Of a stretch of DNA of 64,000 bases, positions 1 through 9,812 are shown in pieces. A program made the position numbers and the translations under genes. Numbering within the stretch: the stretch's first letter is position 1; each line of letters opens with the position of its first letter. Under the pieces are notes generated by a model that ran no database searches, was not told the DNA's origin, and worked only from the letters and a program-made list of their open reading frames with translations. Origin of the DNA: Rhizobium croatiense (lineage in GTDB: Bacteria; Pseudomonadota; Alphaproteobacteria; Rhizobiales; Rhizobiaceae); NCBI RefSeq assembly GCF_019793465.1, contig NZ_JAILYJ010000022.1, positions 1-64,000 of the forward strand, in the 5' to 3' direction.

Positions 1-120
1 TCCCGGCGCAACGGCGTCAGTCGGGCATTCTTATGAATGTTCATTCGCGGCGATCCTTCCGACTCGAGGTGTGATAGCTCCAGTCTCCTAAATCCGCTTT
101 GAATGGACAACCTCCCGAAA

Positions 121-198
121 GCTCACAATTAGAGCCTCGGCCGGGGTCTGGTATCCGAGCGATGAGTGCGGCCGGAAATGGTTGTACAACACGACGAC
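121..198 (-). pseudogene. IS3-family transposase, C-terminal scrap
   Basis: Read on the minus strand, this short stretch encodes LYNHFRPHSSLGYQTPAE, the characteristic C-terminal signature of IS3-family OrfB transposases (integrase catalytic domain, just after the last catalytic Glu region). No open frame extends upstream with recognisable transposase sequence, so only the last ~25 codons survive. It lies just outside the IS21 element and suggests that the region has taken repeated insertions. Seen directly: the motif. Known from the family: its position at the protein end. Confidence 0.6.
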
Positions 199-637
199 AG
201 AACACCCACGGGACCGAGGTTCGCGAGCTTTTGTATCCGTGGCATCCCTGGTCCGGGCAACCCGTTCACGTGCATGAGGCGGTGTCCAAAGGGAAGCATA
301 TTTCCGCTGCAGCCTTTCTGGTTCTTCTTCTGGTCGACTTCTTGAGGTCCCATCGTGGATGTTCGACCGATCAATGAGTGGTTGTTGGCGCAGCCTGGCG
401 GTTCCGCACGTCGATCTCGCAAGCCTGCATTCTTTGGCAAGATTGCTGAAGGACGCTGATGCCTCATCGCAATCTTCGGTAATGGGCGCAGCACTTTGGT
501 CGACTCAGCCTATTCAACGCCATGGTGAGGCAGCTAAATGCTGACTTCCAAGAGAACCTTGAGCCTGCCCATCGATGCAAAATAGCTAATAGCGCGGCAA
601 TCAGGATGAGACGCTTGCGACAATCTGGATGAGATTC

Positions 638-1531
638 TTAGGTCGCGGTCGGGATCAAATTATCATGCTGATTGCCGCTGACAAGTTCTTCGTCGTTTTC
701 TGATTGCCGCTCCGCGACAGACAGCGTTGATGTCCTGATTGTCGCAAACGAGGCCGGTCGGCCGCGCTGGCGTTTTTCCTCAAGCGCAGTTCTGCGGCGA
801 TAGCTTTCGACGTTCATCTCGAAGATCGTGGCATGGTGCACGAGCCGGTCGACTGCTGCGAGTGTCATGGCAGGGTCGGGAAAGACCCGGTTCCACTCTC
901 CGAACGGCTGGTTGGCGGTGATCAGGATCGACCGGTGCTCGTATCGTGCCGAGATCAGCTCGAATAGCACGCTTGTTTCCGCCTGGTCCTTGGTGACGTA
1001 GGCGAGGTCATCGAGGATGAGCAAGTCGTACCTGTTGAGTTTGTCGATGGCAGACTCAAGCTGCAGTTCCCTTCGGGCGACCTGAAGCTTCTGCACAAGA
1101 TCGGTGGTCCGGGTGAACAGGACCCGCCATCCGTTCTCGATCAGCGCAAGGCCGATGGCAGCAGCAAGATGGCTCTTTCCTCCGCCGGGCGGACCGAACA
1201 TGAGGATGTTAGCTCCCTTGGCAAGCCAGCTGTCGCCGGCGGTGATTGCCATGACCTGCGCCTTCGAGATCATGGGTACAGCGTCAAAGGCGAAGCTGTC
1301 TAAGGTCTTTCCGGGCGGCAGGTGCGCTTCGGCGAGATGCCGTTCAATCCTGCGATTGGCACGCTCTGCCAGCTCGTGCTCGGCAATAGCCGACAGGAAG
1401 CGAGCTGCCGGCCATCCTTCCCGGTCCGCCTCTTCGGCAAATCGTGGCCACAGCATTTTGATCGTCGGCAGCCGGAGCTCGTTGAGCATGATGCCGAGGC
1501 GTGCTTCATCGATAACGTGGGCGTTCTTCAT
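638..1531 (-). CDS. istB: IS21-family helper ATPase IstB
   Basis: AAA+ ATP-binding partner of the IS21 transposase, which loads onto target DNA and directs IstA to it. The 297-residue product has a Walker A motif (GPPGGGKS near residue 112), a Walker B (LLILDDLAY) and the usual IstB N-terminal helical region; length is slightly above the usual ~250 because of a C-terminal tail. Its start codon overlaps the istA stop by 4 bp, the standard translational coupling for these pairs. The gene appears intact. Confidence 0.92.
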   Translation of the reverse strand: MKNAHVIDEARLGIMLNELRLPTIKMLWPRFAEEADREGWPAARFLSAIAEHELAERANRRIERHLAEAHLPPGKTLDSFAFDAVPMISKAQVMAITAGDSWLAKGANILMFGPPGGGKSHLAAAIGLALIENGWRVLFTRTTDLVQKLQVARRELQLESAIDKLNRYDLLILDDLAYVTKDQAETSVLFELISARYEHRSILITANQPFGEWNRVFPDPAMTLAAVDRLVHHATIFEMNVESYRRRTALEEKRQRGRPASFATIRTSTLSVAERQSENDEELVSGNQHDNLIPTAT

Positions 1532-3033
1532 GCCGCTTCTCCCGTCCCGATCAGGGCCTCATAACCGTTGAGCGATGCGAGTTGCACATGAACGGTCGGC
1601 AGCTTGGCTGGATCCGGACCGAAGAGCGCTCGCATGGTAGCCAGATTGGGTAAGTCACCAGCATCGAGTATCCTGGCCAATTCTTCGGCAAGTTCGCGTT
1701 CGCAACCACGGTCATGCGCGAGCGCCAGGAGTTCGACGGTGATCTTGCAAGCCTGCTTGTCGGGAAGATGCTCGATGAGGGCTTCGAAGGCCTTGCGATA
1801 TTCCTGACGCGGGAAGAGCTTGTCGCGATAAACGAGGCCGCGGAGCGCCATCGGCTTTTTGCGCAGGGAATGGATGACGTGGTGGTAGTTGACGACCTGG
1901 TCGTGTCGGCCGTCGGGATGGCCGCGTCCTCGGCGCAACGTCATCAGATGCGTACCGCCGACAAAGACATCCAGCCGATCGTCGAACAGGCGAACTCTTA
2001 ACCTGTGGCCGATCAGGCGGGATGGCACGGTGTAGAAGACCTTGCGCAAGGTGAAGCCGCCCGTCCGGGACACCGTAACGACAATCTCTTCGAAGTCCGT
2101 GGTCCGGCGCTCGGGCAGCGCCTGCAGATGGGATCGCTCAGCATCAATGCGCTTGCCATGGGCAGCGTTGCGACGGCTGACGATGTCATCGACAAAGGCG
2201 CGGTAAGAACTGAGGTCGTCGAATTCCTTGGCCCCCCGCATCAGCAGGGCGTCATGAACAGAGTTCTTGAGATGGCCATGGGAGCTTTCGATAGAGCCGT
2301 TCTCATGCGCGACGCCTTTGTTGTTGCGCGTCGGCGTCATTCGATAATGGGAGCAAAGCTGATCGTATCGGTGGGTGAGATCGACCTTGGCATCGGCGTC
2401 GAGGTTGCGGAATGCCGCCGACAGGCTGTCGCTTCGATGATAAAGCGGCGTACCTCCCACGGACCACAGGGCATTTTGAAGCCCTTCAGCCAGCGCGACA
2501 AAGCTTTCGCCGCCGAGAATGACATGGGCATGTTCGAAGCCCGACCAGACAAGCCGGAAGTGATAGAACAGGTGATCAAGCGGCTGGCCGGCGATGGTCA
2601 CACCAAGACCGCTGGCGTCGGTAAAATCCGAAAGGCCCAACCGGCCTGGCTCGTGCGTTTGGCGGAAGATGACCCCCTGCGCTTCGCCATGGACAGCACG
2701 CCACGACCGAATGCGTCGTTCAAGCGTGCGGCGGATACCTTCAGAGAGTTCTGGATGTCGGCGCAGCATCTCGTTGTAGACAGCGACGGCACGGATACCG
2801 GGTGCGGCCTTCAGGAGCGGGACGACTTCGGTCTCGAATATCAGCTCTAAGGGATCAGGGCGGCGGCGTCCGCGCGGCGCTTTGCTCTGAGAAGGCAGTT
2901 GTACCTCCTTGTCGAGGCGGTATGCCGTGGCTCGGCTGATCGACGCTTTTGACGCGGCGACCTCTACGGAATGCGTTTGTCGGTACTTCATGAAGAGTCT
3001 CATCTGATGATCGGTTAAATGGCGACCCGGCAC
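1528..3033 (-). CDS. istA: IS21-family transposase IstA
   Basis: DDE transposase of the IS21 element. The N-terminal HTH region (VAASKASISRATAYRL) is followed by an rve-type integrase core (GLSDFTDASGLGV; later ENGSIESSHGHLKN containing the catalytic Glu region) and a C-terminal beta-barrel-like part. I place the start at the GTG at 3031-3033 (protein begins VPGRHLTDHQMRLFMKYRQ), the usual IS21 beginning; an upstream ATG at 3085-3087 would add 18 atypical residues. The frame is uninterrupted, about 501 residues, and is translationally coupled to istB. Confidence 0.9.
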   Translation of the reverse strand: MPGRHLTDHQMRLFMKYRQTHSVEVAASKASISRATAYRLDKEVQLPSQSKAPRGRRRPDPLELIFETEVVPLLKAAPGIRAVAVYNEMLRRHPELSEGIRRTLERRIRSWRAVHGEAQGVIFRQTHEPGRLGLSDFTDASGLGVTIAGQPLDHLFYHFRLVWSGFEHAHVILGGESFVALAEGLQNALWSVGGTPLYHRSDSLSAAFRNLDADAKVDLTHRYDQLCSHYRMTPTRNNKGVAHENGSIESSHGHLKNSVHDALLMRGAKEFDDLSSYRAFVDDIVSRRNAAHGKRIDAERSHLQALPERRTTDFEEIVVTVSRTGGFTLRKVFYTVPSRLIGHRLRVRLFDDRLDVFVGGTHLMTLRRGRGHPDGRHDQVVNYHHVIHSLRKKPMALRGLVYRDKLFPRQEYRKAFEALIEHLPDKQACKITVELLALAHDRGCERELAEELARILDAGDLPNLATMRALFGPDPAKLPTVHVQLASLNGYEALIGTGEAA

Positions 3034-3199
3034 AAACTGGTTCTCCAATCCAGAAAACCGCAAATGTACCGGACCGACCGCGATCATGAGACGCCGAAAA
3101 TCTGCGCCACGCCGGGGTATGACTACGATCGGGCTACGCCCTCACTCCGTCACACCCCGGCGCGAGTCTCATCCTGATTGACGCTGAATCTCATCGAGA

Positions 3200-4730
3200 T
3201 CGCCGCTACGCATAAAAGAGCCAGCCTGCCCGTCTAACCAATGCGAGCAGAACTCTCGGGACATTGTCACCCAACTTGTAGAGGGCCATCTTCGGCGTCA
3301 AGGCGCAGACCTCAACCGCTTCCGAGCAGAGAACTACGTCGGGTGCTGGACATATTTGTGAAGAACCCAACACGGCACAATACTTTTATCATCACGGAAT
3401 GGGCGCGGCAGTCGGCCAGCAGCCAGGCGCCTGTAAAATCCAAGTGTCGAGCCGACAGGGCCTTGAAGGCAGGCCTGAAACCAGGATGAGGGAACATATC
3501 GCCGGATTGGGCCGAGTTGAAGAACGTTGTGGGCAAGAATCTGTGCCCTCACCTCATCAGTCCAATTCCGCCGCCGCCGCCGACAGGTGATCTTTGAGCT
3601 CATTTGGGGATCGTTAGCGTTCAGCTTCGGTAGGCGGACGTGCATTTTTGCGATGGTGGAAGTTGTCGGCAGGTGGGCAACACGTGAAATATGGTTCTTC
3701 ACTGAAATCGAGGGCATCAGACACGTCCCGCGCTCGCCGCGACAGAGCGTCCGACGAGACCTCGAACCATCTTCCGCGAACACTTCATAGCACTGCCTGC
3801 AACGTGCTTCGTGTAGACTGCAATCTTCAGTACATCGTTAAGCGAGGTCGTGTCTGAACAACACCGTAGGCATGCCGGATCCTCCGTATTCGAGATGGAA
3901 TAGAGCGCCTCAGGAATGGTCCCATTTCATCCCGAGGAGGAGAAGTGAAATTGCCATAGTGGCGTGGCGGCGTTTGTTCGCGAGGCTCATGCTACGTGAG
4001 TGTCGAGAAGATTGCGACGGATTTAAGTTTCGATCGCCGTGGTTTACCGGAATGCACCTTCCGCTATTTCGCCGCCGAGACGTTGGTCGAGTTCCTCGTG
4101 CTGGCCGTTGCGGCAACTTGGCGATTCACGCCGCCACCGCGCGCCTATCGCTGCGGCAGCACAGCCGGCTTCGACGCATCTTCATTCAGACAAGGCGATG
4201 GCAAAAATCATCGTCACGCCCGCGCGCGCTGGCCCTGTCGAGATTGCGGCCTTCCTGATGAAAGGCGACGTCGATCCGCTGGACGCCAAGAAGTGACCTT
4301 CGTCTTGTCGACCCCCCCTGCGGGAATAGAGCCAATCAAGCGTGCGGCGCGCCAGTGGGAGGACGGCACTTGGCGCGAGAACGTGCCGTTGCGGCAAGTG
4401 GAACATCCGTGTCGATTCTCGCGTCAGCGATTTTGAGCTTGCTCGGGCTTCCGGCGAGATTGAAATTGGGAATTTGAATGCCTTCACTGCAAACACACCG
4501 GATCTTCATTTTACGTGGCGCAACTTTCCTCAAACGAACCCGCACCCGTGCGGTATTTGGCCACATCCTCGCCGAGGCCGGAGCCGGAATAACCGGGTCC
4601 GAGCTTCACTCTCATCACATCAAGGGTGCCTGCCACGAGCAAACGCCTTATAATTGGCGCGAAGCCAAACCGCGTCGGTGACAGGGCACTCACAGTAATG
4701 GGCAGGGTGCGGCTGTGGGCCGGCAATTGC
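3200..4730. other. 1.5-kb stretch with no convincing gene
   Basis: Short overlapping frames occur on both strands but none has a good ribosome site combined with recognisable protein sequence. A minus-strand run RRRRNWTDEVRAQILAH near 3550-3600 faintly resembles the start of an IS66 OrfA HTH, but the similarity stops there. A 32-codon frame ending at 4296 (begins MAKIIVTPARAG) looks protein-like but is unrecognised. The region is most simply decayed insertion-sequence and plasmid debris. Confidence 0.5.
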
Positions 4731-5723
4731 TTATTTTGACGCGTCGCTTTTGTTGGCATGCGCCTGAATTTGCGTGCATCGCTCGATCAGGTGCTCGAAC
4801 GGCTCGGAATCGCCGAGCAGCAGGCCGTCGTCGACCATGCGCGCGTAATCCTCGCCGAGCGCACGCAGACCTTCTCCGGATGGCGTCAGAACCAGATTGC
4901 CGTTGACGGCTGCGGCGTAGTCGATGGGCGAGCGGTCGGCCGCCTTTTCCGCAAAAAACATGGATTTGTGTTTCGCCACGGCATTGGCGAGTTGCCGATC
5001 CGCGGATGCTTTGTCGGCGAAACCAGCATCGTCCAGCCGGACGACATCATGCCAGTGGCGGGCAAAACGATCGCCGCGAAGGCGCTCCTGCAGGCAGAAG
5101 ACATGGATGGCGGTCGCTTTCTCCCACAACGTCCGCTCCGCGTGCATGACGCGGGGACTCGCTTTCGGAAATTCGACACCATCAACCTGGCCCGACGCGT
5201 CACAGTCGACGGATACTGGCCGGCTCGCCGGTCGACCGCGCTCCGAATTCGAGCATGACGCTCGGGGCGACATAGCCGGATCCGCTGCTCACCGCTTCAT
5301 AGTCGAGGTAGAGCGTATCGTCCTCGAGGCGGATTGCCGCCGGAAGAGATTGAACGCGCAACGCGCCATAACCGGCTCCACCGAGCCCGCCACCCAGACC
5401 GGAAGCCGCTTTCGCACCTCGCTGGTCCAGTGTTTCTCCTCGCTGCGGGTTTTCGGCAGTGCTTCGTCATTGTCGCCAACCAAGTCCGGCGCCAGGGCGC
5501 GGATATCGTAGGTCAGGTCGACATCCTCGGAGAACCTTTTGATGACACCGTAGGCTTTCGAAAGCGAGGTGCCGCCCTTGAAGACGAGATGCTCACCGAG
5601 CTTGGACGAAAAGAGCGTCTGCAGCGTCCAGACGACCCAGACATCCTTTTCGAGGAGATGAATGGGCCGTCCGGTGCGGTCGGCCGCCACCGCCAAGGCT
5701 TCGCGTCGGTTATCCTTTGACAA
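4731..5723 (-). pseudogene. AbiEii/AbiGii-type nucleotidyltransferase toxin, frameshifted
   Basis: Toxin half of an AbiE-type (type IV) toxin-antitoxin or abortive-infection pair. The N-terminal part (from 5723) contains the nucleotidyltransferase signature FKGGTSLSKAYGVIKRFSEDVDLTYD. The reading frame is lost near 5338, resumes in another frame (AIRLEDDTLYLDYEAV, MLEFGARSTGEPA), is lost again near 5220, and resumes in a third frame (VEFPKASPRVMHAERTLWEKATAIH) to the stop at 4731. All family blocks are present and in order, so two small indels inactivated an otherwise full-length gene. Confidence 0.8.
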
Positions 5724-5736
5724 GGTCAGAAACAGA

Positions 5737-6304
5737 TCAGCGATGCGCAGCCTTTCCTACGCTTCTTGCAAGCCAGGTCGGAAACTGCGGAGCCGCCGCC
5801 ACCAGCTCGCCGAACGCGTTTGGCGGCAGCTTTCGCTTGATCCGCGACAGTGCTTCATCGGCCCTTTCCGGCCCAAGCCATGCAAGTGCGCGGACCGCCA
5901 CGCCAGCAGGTCGATCGGCCAAGGCCAATTGCCAGCGCGGCACGTGCTTGAGCTCGACCGTCTGCTGTCCAAGGGTCATCGTCCGGCTACGGCCGGATGT
6001 CAGGTAGACGGAGCGGACCGGGACCTGGGAGGTCAGGCCCAGGGCATTTGCCGCGGCGGCGCCATCGAGACGATGACCTCACCGCGCTGCTGCGCCACCG
6101 CCTCTACGGCCTGTTCGACCGTCGGCGGCCGACTGCCAAAGCGACTTTTGACGGGCCGCATATAGATACCACGGCCCGCCCGGACGAGCTCGCCACGCTC
6201 GGCCAGGCGCGACAGAGCCTGATCCAGGGCGGCTCGATTTCCGAGATGCAAAAAACTCTTTGCCGAAAGCGCGGTCCTTCCGGCAGTCGTTCAGCATGTC
6301 CCAT
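5737..6304 (-). pseudogene. AbiEi-type antitoxin / DUF6088 regulator, frameshifted
   Basis: Antitoxin and autorepressor partner of the preceding toxin gene, ending 14 bp before it. Family-like segments are scattered over frames: LPEGPRF at the start, then LHLGNRAALDQALSRLAERGELVRAGRGIYM (winged-helix part), then after a one-base shift near 6068 DGAAAANALGLTSQVPVRSVYLTSG, and finally LKHVPRWQLALADRPAGVAVRALAWLG to the stop. At least two, probably three, small indels are needed to reconstruct the gene. With the toxin also broken, the whole locus looks dead. Confidence 0.7.
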
Positions 6305-6449
6305 GATTTGCTATGTCAGCTTTTGCATGGCATTTCTCTTGTCAGAATTATATGCAAGTTTCTGACAGTTTGCAATGAGAGGGGAAGACGGCGAGCCCGG
6401 ACGGTGCTGACCAATTTTTATCGGTCAGTGACCCGCTGTCTCTTCACAA

Positions 6450-6659
6450 TCACGATTCATCTATCAGGCCGTCAAACACTTCCACCATCGCATCGCTGAT
6501 GGCCTTGCCTAGCGCGGCTGCAGCGTTTGCAAGCGCCTCGTCGTCCATATCGCGAGCGGCCATCGCAAAAGCAGTTCCCTCGGACGTTACGATTTCCCGC
6601 GCCCGCTCAATTGCCCAAAGGCCGAAGTCGCTGCGGCTGCTGATTTCCACGGTTTCCAT
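6450..6659 (-). CDS. small hypothetical protein
   Basis: A 69-residue acidic, alanine-rich protein (begins METVEISSRSDFG) with a plausible Shine-Dalgarno (CAGGGGACA) 3-4 bases ahead of the ATG. No family is recognised. Composition (helical, no membrane segment, no Cys) would suit a small antitoxin or regulatory partner, but nothing in the sequence shows it. It is oriented away from the T3SS island. Moderate doubt that it is expressed. Confidence 0.4.
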   Translation of the reverse strand: METVEISSRSDFGLWAIERAREIVTSEGTAFAMAARDMDDEALANAAAALGKAISDAMVEVFDGLIDES

Positions 6660-6809
6660 GTTGTCCCCTGATTTGTTCGAGAGGACGGCTTATACCGATT
6701 TGCCGGACAATGCAGTCTGAAAACCGAGCCCGAGGACCGACTTTGATCTGTCTCGTGAGCGCATTCCCTACGGTAGCGTGCTCTATTGCGCCGCACCTTG
6801 GCGACTGCG

Positions 6810-6839
6810 GTGTCACCAGCATTTGTACTGCGGTATAAT
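6810..6839 (+). promoter_or_regulatory. candidate sigma-70 type promoter ahead of the first NolX-like gene
   Basis: A perfect TATAAT at 6834-6839 has a weak -35 (GTGTCA, 6810-6815) 18 bases upstream. It points toward the T3SS island and lies about 140 bases before the first translocator-like gene. No tts box or hrp box was recognised here. Inference from motif only. Confidence 0.4.
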
Positions 6840-6982
6840 TTGGAAGCGCTATGTGGGGGTCAATGGTTCAATTTTGCCGCTCCGATAGCACCCATTTGTC
6901 ATATCACTGAAAAACTTCTGACCTAACGAGGCTTTCCGGGCCTCCGTTCAGGGTGCGGCCGTCGATCAGGAGTGACGAAATC

Positions 6983-9592
6983 ATGTTGGAACGTGTTGGC
7001 AGCGGATCGAAAGAGGTCGAAACCCTGGTCGTGGACCTCGACCAGAAAGACGTGACTGGCCGTTCTGCATCGACAAAAACCATCGACGCCGGCGAAATAC
7101 GCAAGATCGCGCCGAGCGGCAACGGGCAGGCACTCGACATCTCCGCTGCGCGGGGCTTCGTCGGGTTTACCCAGAGCAAAAGCGGCGCCACCGCGATCCT
7201 GGTCGATGCAAAGGTGAGCACGCCCGAAACCGACCCGGGCAACGATCTCAAGATCGACCTGGACGGTTTGAAAAAGGTTGCCGCTTCCGAATTCGGCAGC
7301 ACCGTTCCCAACAACATCACCCACCTGTTCAACCCGACCATCCAGGCGATGGCCAAGCAGTTTTACGGGGGAGACAGCCCCGCGGTGCGCGATCAGTTCA
7401 AGGCCGACGTCAAGGCGCTTCTCGGTCCGCTGCTCGACAAGGTAGGCGCCGGAGAGGTCAGTCAGGCTGATCTTGGCGGCCTTCTGGAGCGCCTGACCTC
7501 GCGTCTGAGCGCTCCCGGCGGCAAGGAAGTCTGGGGTTACCGCCACGCGGTACAGACCGCGCTCGAAGGGCTCGTCATGGGCGCCAGCCTGGTCTCGAAG
7601 CTCCCGGCCAATGCCGAGTGGGACAAGAGCGTCTCGCCGCTACCCTCCAGCAATCTCGCCAGCTATTCGTTCAACGACGTCATGGCGGCAATCATGATCG
7701 GCGCCGGGCTGGCCGGCAAGGGCATTGCGGCCAACGGCTCAGATCGCGGGCGCTTCTTCGCCGGCAGCGGCGGTGACGCCTGGATCGCCGAGCGTATGTT
7801 CGCCACCACGGACAATGGCTGGAGCAAGACCGTCCAAAATCTCGATCTGCCCTATATCGACAGCGACTATCTGACATCGAGCCTCAAGAAGATGGACCTT
7901 GTCATGTCGGGCTCGGATGCCATCGAGCCGGTCGTGGAGCGCCCGATCGACGAGAACGACATCCTGGAAAGCAAGGTGCTGCGCGGCTACGCTCCGTCGA
8001 CCGCCTATGAGCCGACGCTGAAGAAGCTCGACGAACTCAAATACGGCATTCTCGGCGACGCCGTGAAGGACGTGAACCGGAATTTCGTCGCGCCCGACAA
8101 CATGGACCACCTCGACCAGCTGACGCCGGAACAGAAGGCGACGGTGCTCTACGATCTCATCGAGATCAAACAGCAGTTCAATGGCTATATGAACCAGTAT
8201 GGCGACAGCGTGCCCGATGGCGAGCGCGTCGGCAAGGACCTCGATGCGCGGATCGAAAAGCTGACGGCCGATCCGGCGACGCAGCAGCATCTCTCGGATA
8301 TCTTCGCGAGCGGCATGAAGGAATATCTGCAAAGCCCGGAGAATTCCGATCTGCTCACCAACATCGAAGACGCCTATCTGATCGATATCGGCGGCGGCAA
8401 GGCGATCGACCGGGCGCTGAGCGCCGGCAAGAGCTTCGAAGATGCCCTGAAGGATTATTATTCCGAACTCAACACGCTCGTCGATCTCCTGCCCCAGGAT
8501 TATATCGACGCGCATCTCGACGCCGCGAACGTCACCTTCTCGAACATCGTCAAGGAACATTATATCGGCGACGGCCAGGGTGTCGATCTCGAGCCGCTGC
8601 TGTCGGGTCCGGATGACACATTTGTGCCCGGCGCAACGAATGACGCCATCAGCCAGTTGGCAAACACCTTCGCCGAGGATTTCATCAGCAAAAACGGCCC
8701 GGCAGATGGCGGCGAGACGCTGAAGCAGAACCTGGCGCAGGATATAGCGCGCGACGTCGACGGCGTTCTGCGCATGGTGCGCGGCGGTATGAAGCTCGAC
8801 GACGCGCTTGCCTCCTTCAAGGATTCGCTCGACCTGCCGCGCCAGACCCGTACACCTGCCGGCATCGATGCCGAAGTGTACAAGGCCGGTCTGATGCACG
8901 CCGTGCAGATGCTGACGATGTCGAGCGTGCTGGTGGCGCACGGCCTCGGTGTCGGCGGCAAGTGGACGCCGGCCGATATCGCCGCTGCGGTCGGCTCGGC
9001 GACACAGATCGTCGGCATGACGATGGAGGGGCTCGGCAAGAACCTCGACGTTGCCGGCAAACCGTTCAGCGCCTTCGGCAATCAGCCTGGCAGCTGGGGC
9101 AAGGGGATCTCGATGAACTTCTCGCCGAAGACGATGGAAGCGGCAGGCAAGATCCTCGGCGCGGCCGGCGGCCTCGCCATGGCCGGCCTCGGCTTCTATT
9201 CGGCGTCGCGGTCGATGAAGGCCGGCGACCGCGCCAAGGGCGCGCTCGAAATAATCGGCGGCATTGCCGGTACCGGCAACGCGCTGATCGGTTTCTCCGA
9301 GGCGATGCTTTATCTGACCAATGCCATGTCCCGTGCCTTTTCCGGACTCGGAACGGTGGCGCCGGAAGTCGTGACCATCTTCAGCAGCGCCGCCAAAACC
9401 GGCCTTGCCGCGGCCGGACTGGTCACCGGCCTCGTTGCCTCGGCCGTCGGGCTGGCGCTTGGTCTGTGGGATATGGCCAATGGCGTGAAGAAGCTCGACA
9501 AAATGGAAAAGCAGCTGAACGAGAAGCTTGAACGCTACACCGGCGAGTCCGTGCATCTCGAATTTGGGCCAGACCCGTCATTCATCTGGTAG
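6983..9592 (+). CDS. large NolX/HrpF/HrpK-like T3SS-secreted protein 1 (putative translocator)
   Basis: A protein of 869 residues using the ATG at 6983, which has AGGAG 11 bases upstream (a GTG at 6953 is in frame but has no such site). After a unique ~85-residue start comes a block of ~223 residues (7243-7912) nearly identical to one in the next gene. Then comes a helical module beginning LTPEQKATVLYDLIEIKQQF, then a C-terminal part rich in hydrophobic Gly/Ala segments (ILGAAGGLAMAGLGF, GLAAAGLVTGLVASAVGLALG) and a short charged tail. Hydrophobic C-terminal helices plus location beside the apparatus fit a NolX/HrpF/HrpK-type translocon protein; the exact family is not certain. The module order differs from its neighbour. 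Confidence 0.6.
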   Translation: MLERVGSGSKEVETLVVDLDQKDVTGRSASTKTIDAGEIRKIAPSGNGQALDISAARGFVGFTQSKSGATAILVDAKVSTPETDPGNDLKIDLDGLKKVAASEFGSTVPNNITHLFNPTIQAMAKQFYGGDSPAVRDQFKADVKALLGPLLDKVGAGEVSQADLGGLLERLTSRLSAPGGKEVWGYRHAVQTALEGLVMGASLVSKLPANAEWDKSVSPLPSSNLASYSFNDVMAAIMIGAGLAGKGIAANGSDRGRFFAGSGGDAWIAERMFATTDNGWSKTVQNLDLPYIDSDYLTSSLKKMDLVMSGSDAIEPVVERPIDENDILESKVLRGYAPSTAYEPTLKKLDELKYGILGDAVKDVNRNFVAPDNMDHLDQLTPEQKATVLYDLIEIKQQFNGYMNQYGDSVPDGERVGKDLDARIEKLTADPATQQHLSDIFASGMKEYLQSPENSDLLTNIEDAYLIDIGGGKAIDRALSAGKSFEDALKDYYSELNTLVDLLPQDYIDAHLDAANVTFSNIVKEHYIGDGQGVDLEPLLSGPDDTFVPGATNDAISQLANTFAEDFISKNGPADGGETLKQNLAQDIARDVDGVLRMVRGGMKLDDALASFKDSLDLPRQTRTPAGIDAEVYKAGLMHAVQMLTMSSVLVAHGLGVGGKWTPADIAAAVGSATQIVGMTMEGLGKNLDVAGKPFSAFGNQPGSWGKGISMNFSPKTMEAAGKILGAAGGLAMAGLGFYSASRSMKAGDRAKGALEIIGGIAGTGNALIGFSEAMLYLTNAMSRAFSGLGTVAPEVVTIFSSAAKTGLAAAGLVTGLVASAVGLALGLWDMANGVKKLDKMEKQLNEKLERYTGESVHLEFGPDPSFIW
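7243..7912 (+). repeat. 670-bp direct repeat, copy 1 (within NolX-like gene 1)
   Basis: Matches 10883-11552 at a constant offset of 3640 with no insertions or deletions and very high identity; the main difference is a short patch around 7455-7490. Encodes the shared block from DLKIDLDGLKKVAASEF to about YLTSSLKKMDL. Outside the block the two genes are far more diverged, so the block has either been recently duplicated or is kept alike by gene conversion. Confidence 0.9.
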
Positions 9593-9812
9593 AGGCAGAG
9601 GGGCGGCAACGATGACCGCCACAGCCTGGGAAATACCCTGCGACCCCTCGGTAAAAATGTGATTTTTGATCTCCAGGCGCGAGGCCGCTGCATTTTATGC
9701 AACCGCGATGTCCGATCGGGCTTGAATTATCACGCAAAGGTCGATCTTATGCCTAACGTAAGGTAAACGACGTCATCCGCGAAAAGCGGAAAAAGAAAAT
9801 CAAAGGGAACGC

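Larger units (their letters stand above)
590..3195 (-). mobile_element. IS21-family insertion sequence (istA-istB) with multiple terminal repeats
   Basis: A complete-looking IS21-family element: istA followed by istB on the minus strand, flanked by short repeats. Near the left end AATCAGGATGAGAC (about 601-614) is followed by ATCTGGATGAGATTC (about 622-636). Near the right end GTCTCATCCTGATT (about 3166-3179) is followed by GAATCTCATCGAGAT (about 3186-3200). These are inverted copies of the left-end pair, in the arrangement of multiple transposase-binding repeats typical of IS21. Exact tips and target duplication are not resolved by eye, so the limits are approximate. Confidence 0.75.

Noticed and set aside
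3540..3620. IS66 OrfA-like HTH start (RRRRNWTDEVRAQILAH) on the minus strand
   Set aside because: Only about 17 residues are suggestive and the following sequence does not continue the family; too little to call.
4198..4296. 32-codon frame beginning MAKIIVTPARAG
   Set aside because: Looks protein-like but has no family match, no clear ribosome site and sits in decayed DNA.
7739..9556. 605-codon minus-strand frame opposite the first NolX-like gene
   Set aside because: Shadow of a GC-rich coding region; the plus-strand gene has a proper ribosome site and a paralogue next door.
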